Assembly (NCBI RefSeq): GCF_900148515.1
Contig: NZ_FRXN01000006.1
Location: 62,001 to 126,000, forward strand
DNA length: 64,000 bases
Direction: 5' to 3'
From: Algoriphagus zhangzhouensis
GTDB taxonomy: Bacteria > Bacteroidota > Bacteroidia > Cytophagales > Cyclobacteriaceae
How positions within the stretch are numbered: the first letter of the stretch is position 1; every line of letters starts with the position of its first letter. Positions 59,596 to 64,000 of this stretch are shown here, one piece after another. The notes under the pieces are model-generated. The model searched no databases. It saw only the letters and a list, made by a program, of their open reading frames with translations, and had not been told where the DNA came from. The translations under genes were made by a program, and so were the position numbers.

Positions 59596-59664
59596 ATGGG
59601 GTTTTCGAACCCTTTTTGTTTATGCGGCTGGAGCTTTTTCTGGCCAAACCCAATTATTCCATGA
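59596..59664 (+). CDS. Possible Phe-rich leader peptide before pheT
   Basis: A 22-codon ORF beginning ATG at 59596 and ending TGA at 59662-59664, so its stop overlaps the pheT ATG by four bases (ATGA). The peptide begins MGFSNPF and has GWSFFW in the middle: four Phe and two Trp in 22 residues. A hairpin with T-run overlaps its first six codons. Composition, position and overlap suggest a control peptide for the phenylalanyl-tRNA synthetase gene; chance is not excluded in AT-rich DNA. Confidence 0.35.
   Translation: MGFSNPFCLCGWSFFWPNPIIP
59598..59618 (+). terminator. Hairpin with T-run in the pheT leader
   Basis: Stem gggtt (59599-59603) with aaccc (59608-59612) closed by a ttcg tetraloop, then five T. 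It may end the radC-DUF1684 transcript, act as an attenuator of pheT, or both. The stem is short (5-6 bp). Confidence 0.55.
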
Positions 59665-62075
59665 AAATTTCAATCAATCGATTAAAAAAATATATCCCTT
59701 TAACCGAAAGTCCTGAAGAAGTTGGTGCATTGCTGACACAATCTGGTTTGGAAGTAGAAGGGATTGATGAATTTATTTCAATACCGGGTGGACTTGAAGG
59801 GATTGTGATCGGTGAAGTACTGACCTGTGTGAAGCATCCCGATGCAGACAAACTAAGCTTGACCACAGTTGATATTGGAGCTGATGAGCCTTCTCAAATT
59901 GTATGTGGAGCGCCAAATGTAGCCCAAGGTCAGAAGGTTTTGGTAGCTACAGTTGGAGCTACGCTTTATCCTACCGAAGGAGAGCCTTTCACCATCAAGA
60001 AAGCAAAAATCAGAGGGCAAGTTTCACAAGGAATGATTTGTGCTGAGGATGAATTGGGGATTGGTACTTCCCATGCAGGGATTATGGTATTGGGTACTGA
60101 TTTACCAAATGGTACTCCTGCATCTGAATTGATTCCAGTAACCCATGATCAGGTTTTGGAAATCGGTTTGACTCCAAACCGTGCCGATGCAGCTTCCCAT
60201 TTGGGAGTTTCCAGAGATTTGAAAGCTCTTTTAGGAAAAGATTTGGCGATAGATGCTGATCCTGAAATCAAAATTGAAGCTGAAGGACCGAAGATTTCTG
60301 TTGAGGTAGAAAATGCTGATGACTGTCCGAGATATGCTGGAATCGTTGTTTCTGACTTGAAGGTTGCCCCTTCTCCGCAATGGTTGCAGGATTTCTTGAA
60401 AGCCTTGGATTTAGAGCCGATTAACAACGTTGTGGACATCACCAATTTCATCTTGCATGATTTGGGACAACCACTTCACGCTTTTGACGCAGATAAGATT
60501 TCTGAAGGGAAAGTCATCGTTAAAAAGCTTCCTAAAGACACTAAATTCATCACTTTGGACGAAAAAGAGCGAAAGCTTTCCGGCGAAGAATTGATGATCT
60601 GTGATCCAAATGGAGGAATGTGTATTGCGGGGATTTTTGGAGGAATCGGTTCTGGAGTTTCTGACGAAACCACCTCAATTTTCATGGAGTCTGCTTATTT
60701 CTCTCCGGATGTGATCCGTAAAGGAGCTCAGTTCCATGGTCTGAAAACAGATGCATCTTTCCGTTTTGAAAGAGGAACAGATCCAAATATGCCTGTTTTT
60801 GCTTTGAAGCAAGCAGTGAAATTGTTGCAAGAGATTGCAGGAGGAAAAGTGAGCTCTGAAATCATCGATTTGTACCCTAATCCTGTAGCGGATTTTGAGA
60901 TCGATGTAGAATATGGTCACATCAACCGTCTCATCGGAAAGAAGATTGATCCAATTGAGGTGAAGACTATTTTGGAGTCTTTAGATATCCAAGTTGTTGA
61001 TGAAACTGAAGTTGGGTTCAAGGCAATTGTAAAGCCATACAGAGTAGATGTGACGAGAGAAGCTGATATCATTGAAGAAGTTTTGAGAATTCATGGCTTC
61101 CATCAAGTATTACTTTCTAATAATTTGAGTACTGATTTCTTAGCGGATCATCCGGTTAAGGATCTGAACAAATTACAATATCGTCTTTCAGAGATTTTGT
61201 CTGGACAGGGGTATTATGAGATGATTACCAATAGCTTGACCAAGCCATCCTATTCTGAAAAGTCTGGATATTTGGATCCACAATTGAATGTAGAGATATA
61301 CAATAAATTGAGTGAAGATCTAGGTGTCATGAGACAGACTTTGCTCTTCAGCGGACTTGAAGTTTTGGCAAGAAATATCAACCGAAGACAAACTGATATC
61401 AAAGCATTTGAATTTGGTACAGTGTATCAAAAAGCAGAAACTGGATACCAAGAAGGCAAGAGATTGGCAATTTTCCATAGCGGTAATCGTTCTTCTGAGA
61501 GTTGGTTAGAGCCAGCTAGAGCTTTTGGTTTCTCGGATTTGTATTCCACTGTAGAAAGAATGCTGGAGAAGTTGGGGATTCAAATTGGAGATGTTTCCAT
61601 GATCGAAACTCAGCCATTTGCTTATGGATTGAAGTTGATGCTTGGCCAGAAAGAACTTGGAATAATCGGTTTGGTAGATGACAAAATGTTGAAGTTGGCA
61701 GAAGTACGTCAAGAAGTTTGGTTCGCTGAGTTGGATTGGGACTTGATCTGCAAAAAAGCTTCAGGATTGAAAAAGTATCAGGAGATCTCCAAATTCCCAG
61801 AGGTAAGAAGAGATTTGTCTTTGGTAATTGATAAATCTGTCAACTACGATTCTGTGAAATCCGTAGCATTAAAAGCTGGCGGAAGATTGCTTCAAAGAGT
61901 TGGTGTTTTCGACGTCTACCAAGGAGAAAAAATCGAAGCGGGTAAGAAAGCTTATGCGTTGAGTTTTTACCTACAGGATCAGGAAAATACTCTGACCGAT
62001 AAGGTAATTGATAAAACAATGAGTAAATTGATTCAGGCCTTCCAAAATGAGGTAGGCGCTGTTATTCGAACTTAA
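59661..62075 (+). CDS. pheT: Phenylalanyl-tRNA synthetase beta subunit
   Basis: An 804-residue subunit of the (alpha-beta)2 enzyme that charges tRNA-Phe. Domains in order: N-terminal KISINRLKKYIPL, tRNA-binding OB fold (about 40-150, VLTCVKHPDADKLSLTTVDIG and IVCGAPNV), B3/B4 editing domain (about 210-370), B5 (about 400-475), the catalytic-like core, and the FDX-ACB anticodon domain at the C-terminal end (ISKFPEVRRDLSLVIDKSVNYDSV). I start at ATG 59661; the in-frame TTG 15 codons earlier adds a non-family tail. pheS is not adjacent. Confidence 0.96.
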   Translation: MKISINRLKKYIPLTESPEEVGALLTQSGLEVEGIDEFISIPGGLEGIVIGEVLTCVKHPDADKLSLTTVDIGADEPSQIVCGAPNVAQGQKVLVATVGATLYPTEGEPFTIKKAKIRGQVSQGMICAEDELGIGTSHAGIMVLGTDLPNGTPASELIPVTHDQVLEIGLTPNRADAASHLGVSRDLKALLGKDLAIDADPEIKIEAEGPKISVEVENADDCPRYAGIVVSDLKVAPSPQWLQDFLKALDLEPINNVVDITNFILHDLGQPLHAFDADKISEGKVIVKKLPKDTKFITLDEKERKLSGEELMICDPNGGMCIAGIFGGIGSGVSDETTSIFMESAYFSPDVIRKGAQFHGLKTDASFRFERGTDPNMPVFALKQAVKLLQEIAGGKVSSEIIDLYPNPVADFEIDVEYGHINRLIGKKIDPIEVKTILESLDIQVVDETEVGFKAIVKPYRVDVTREADIIEEVLRIHGFHQVLLSNNLSTDFLADHPVKDLNKLQYRLSEILSGQGYYEMITNSLTKPSYSEKSGYLDPQLNVEIYNKLSEDLGVMRQTLLFSGLEVLARNINRRQTDIKAFEFGTVYQKAETGYQEGKRLAIFHSGNRSSESWLEPARAFGFSDLYSTVERMLEKLGIQIGDVSMIETQPFAYGLKLMLGQKELGIIGLVDDKMLKLAEVRQEVWFAELDWDLICKKASGLKKYQEISKFPEVRRDLSLVIDKSVNYDSVKSVALKAGGRLLQRVGVFDVYQGEKIEAGKKAYALSFYLQDQENTLTDKVIDKTMSKLIQAFQNEVGAVIRT

Positions 62076-62079
62076 GAAT

Positions 62080-62364
62080 ATGATTCACGAGGAACTGCAA
62101 AAACTTGAAAAACTAGCTTATCAGGCTGGGCAAAAGCTTCAGGTGCTTTCTGAAGAAAATAGCCTATTGAAGCAAAAGATGGCGGATATGACAGCGGATT
62201 TGGAGAAGAAAGAGCAGGAAATCGACCATTTTAAAAAACAGATTAAAATTAGTAACATTGTGGACAACCGACCGGTGAATCCAGGGGATTCGGCCGAAAT
62301 GAGTGAATTAATCAATAATTATATACAAGAAATAGATCATTTGATCACCTACTTATCCGAGTGA
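62080..62364 (+). CDS. Small coiled-coil protein before zapA
   Basis: A 94-residue protein, largely one coiled coil (residues 3-55, LQKLEKLAYQAGQKLQVLSEENSLLKQKMADM) followed by a short helical tail. It lies 4 bases behind pheT and 1 base before zapA. I recall genes of this type beside zapA in Bacteroidota. A ZapB-like division role is a suggestion from shape and position only. Confidence 0.78.
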   Translation: MIHEELQKLEKLAYQAGQKLQVLSEENSLLKQKMADMTADLEKKEQEIDHFKKQIKISNIVDNRPVNPGDSAEMSELINNYIQEIDHLITYLSE

Positions 62365-62365
62365 T

Positions 62366-62650
62366 ATGGAGACACTTGCCATACGAGTCAAAATAGGGGA
62401 TAGAGAATATCCTATGAGAGTCAAAGTGGAGGATGAATCAAAAATCCGCCATGCTGGCAAACTGATCAATGAGAAATTGAGGAAATATAAAACTGAATTT
62501 GGTTTGGATGACAACCAGGACTTATTAGCCATGGTGGCTTTTGATTGCATGGTGGAATCCCTAGAAACCAATGAAGTGACAGCCGAGGATAGTGAACATA
62601 TTCGCAGTAGTATAGCCAATATAAATTCCATTTTGTCCAAAGTTGTATAG
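62366..62650 (+). CDS. zapA: Cell division protein ZapA
   Basis: A 94-residue protein that bundles FtsZ filaments at the division ring. It begins LAIRVKIGDREYPMRVKVEDESKIRHAGKLINEKLRKY, the beta-hairpin and first helix of ZapA, and continues with DLLAMVAFDCMVESLE and a C-terminal coiled coil. It is the third gene of the series pheT, coiled-coil protein, zapA, and rny follows 70 bases later. Confidence 0.93.
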   Translation: METLAIRVKIGDREYPMRVKVEDESKIRHAGKLINEKLRKYKTEFGLDDNQDLLAMVAFDCMVESLETNEVTAEDSEHIRSSIANINSILSKVV

Positions 62651-62720
62651 TTGAAAAAATCCCACTGATTTCCCGAATTTTTCAGGATTCCTACAGGTTC
62701 ATTTATATCCAAAACAACCT

Positions 62721-64000
62721 ATGGGAGACGTACTATATATTATCCTGGCGGGCCTTGTTGGCCTTGGTGCAGGAGCTGCGCTTGCGGGCGTTTTTATTAA
62801 AAATAAACACAAGCAATTAGAAGAAGAGACTCGCGACAAAGTCAAATCAATGTTGAGAGAGGCAGAGATTTCCGCAGAGTCCATGAAAAAGGATAAAATC
62901 CTTGAGGCGAAAGAAAAGTATCTGAAGCTAAAGTCCGAATTTGATGATGATATGTCCCGTAAAAAGAACATCATCATTACCAATGAGAATAAGGTTAAGC
63001 AGCGTGAGCAGCAGGTAGCTAAAGAGCTAGAGCATGTGAAAAGAAAAGAAGCTGAATTGGATTCCAAAAAAGAGAATCTAAATGCTCAGCTTCATGCAGT
63101 TCAAGTCAAAAAAGAAGAGTTGGACAAAGTGACAAATCAGAGAATCGCTGATTTGGAAAAAGTTGCTGGATTGACCAGGGAAGAGGCAAGAGAGCAATTA
63201 ATCACTATGCTTACAGAAGAAGCTCAGACCAAGGCGTCTTCTCAAATCAAAGACATTTTGGACGAGGCAAAACTTTCAGCAACTAAGCAGGCTAAAAAGA
63301 TTGTCTTGGATACCATCCAGAGAACAGCTACTGAGCATGCTGTTGAAAACTGCGTGTCAGTATTCAATATCGATAGCGATGATATCAAAGGGAAAATCAT
63401 CGGACGTGAAGGTAGAAACATCCGTGCTTTGGAATCTGCTACCGGTGTTGAGATTGTAGTGGATGATACTCCAGAAGCAATCATCATTTCTGGTTTTGAT
63501 CCAGTGAGAAGAGAGATCGCAAGATTGTCACTTCATAGATTGGTTCAGGATGGTAGAATCCATCCTGCAAGAATCGAAGAAGTAGTAGCGAAAACTGAGA
63601 AGAACATCGAAGAAGAGATCGTTGAAATTGGTGAAAGAACCTGTATCGATTTGGGAGTGCATGGTTTGCATCCAGAATTGATCAAAATGGTCGGCCGAAT
63701 GAGATTTAGATCTTCTTATGGTCAAAACCTGTTGCAACACTCCAGAGAGGTCGCAAAACTTTCCTCTACCATGGCAGCCGAAATGGGCTTGAATGCCAAG
63801 TTGGCGAAGAGAGCAGGCTTGCTTCATGATATCGGTAAAGTATGGCCAGAAGAACAAGAATTGCCTCACGCAATCTTGGGTATGGAATTGGCCAAGCGTT
63901 ACAAAGAGCATCCTGAAGTTTGCAATGCGATTGGAGCTCACCACGATGAGATTGAGATGACTTCCATGATTTCGCCAATTGTTCAGGCGTCTGATGCGAT
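62721..64000 (+). CDS. rny: Ribonuclease Y (5' part; runs off the window)
   Basis: At least 426 residues of an expected 520. An N-terminal membrane helix (about 3-25, DVLYIILAGLVGLGAGAALAGVF) is followed by a long coiled coil (30-190), a KH domain with IIGREGRNIRALESATG (227-243), and an HD domain with the catalytic HD at 369-370 in LLHDIGK. RNase Y is a membrane-bound endonuclease that starts mRNA decay. The gene is open at the right edge and has no stop within the window. ATG at 62721 gives the typical MGD-start. Confidence 0.96.
   Translation, partial: MGDVLYIILAGLVGLGAGAALAGVFIKNKHKQLEEETRDKVKSMLREAEISAESMKKDKILEAKEKYLKLKSEFDDDMSRKKNIIITNENKVKQREQQVAKELEHVKRKEAELDSKKENLNAQLHAVQVKKEELDKVTNQRIADLEKVAGLTREEAREQLITMLTEEAQTKASSQIKDILDEAKLSATKQAKKIVLDTIQRTATEHAVENCVSVFNIDSDDIKGKIIGREGRNIRALESATGVEIVVDDTPEAIIISGFDPVRREIARLSLHRLVQDGRIHPARIEEVVAKTEKNIEEEIVEIGERTCIDLGVHGLHPELIKMVGRMRFRSSYGQNLLQHSREVAKLSSTMAAEMGLNAKLAKRAGLLHDIGKVWPEEQELPHAILGMELAKRYKEHPEVCNAIGAHHDEIEMTSMISPIVQASDA

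Noticed and set aside
62651..62720. 6S RNA gene behind zapA, as in many other bacteria
   Set aside because: The gap is only 70 bases and shows no long hairpin, so it cannot hold a 6S RNA.

Overview
The window is a chromosomal segment of a Bacteroidota bacterium, most likely order Cytophagales (an Algoriphagus-like Cyclobacteriaceae member; this placement is inferred from protein style and not tested). Supporting signs are exact TAnnTTTG -7 elements in front of many genes (two with a TTTG -33 box), few recognisable Shine-Dalgarno sequences, frequent TTG/GTG starts, Bacteroidota-type families (DUF5687, DUF1684, DUF3108, DUF2795, LytS/LytTR pairs) and the gene order rplM-rpsI-rpsB-tsf. Most of the window is housekeeping and densely coded.

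Layout: 1-6.1 kb: 3' end of leuB, a minus-strand group of small unknowns, a divergent TruA-type pseudouridine synthase, rimO, a GNAT-like protein and a PfkB sugar/nucleoside kinase. 6.2-12.8 kb: nitroreductase, a DUF5687 permease with its ABC ATPase, tRNA-Leu(CAA) beside a broken tRNA-Leu copy, a SAM hydrolase, a PhoH-like ATPase and a small outer-membrane protein. 12.8-22.1 kb: a plus-strand series of comEC, a crotonase, recQ, an unknown, Nudix, thioesterase, a TPR lipoprotein, a Sua5-type synthase and pgk. 22.2-28.5 kb (minus): rplM-rpsI-rpsB-tsf, an RluA-type synthase, a PhoB/PhoR-like two-component system and a DUF3108 protein. 28.7-41.1 kb: recA, a MacB-type permease, queA, ispD, a LiaF-like/LytS/LytTR envelope-signalling module, DUF2795, DUF349, ettA, an unknown and a membrane metallophosphoesterase.

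41.3-51.2 kb is the main accessory region: an eight-gene, tightly coupled minus-strand operon that looks AT-richer than its flanks. It encodes a GH2-like/GT2 fusion membrane protein, an MsbA-type ABC exporter, two related GNAT-like proteins, two related GT-B-like proteins and two related left-handed beta-helix acyltransferases. I infer that it builds, decorates and exports a surface glycan or glycoconjugate whose structure cannot be read from the sequence. A 634-bp AT-rich region without genes separates it from a secreted GH29 alpha-L-fucosidase and a convergent secreted sulfatase, a plausible pair for sulfated fucose-containing glycans.

54.9-64 kb returns to core genes: an aminotransferase, a four-helix-bundle S23-type protein, a zinc-dependent phospholipase C-like protein, rpsT, radC, DUF1684, pheT (preceded by a hairpin and a Phe-rich 22-codon ORF whose stop overlaps the pheT start), a coiled-coil protein, zapA and the 5' part of rny, which runs off the end. 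No CRISPR array, insertion sequence, prophage, rRNA or SusC/SusD pair was seen.
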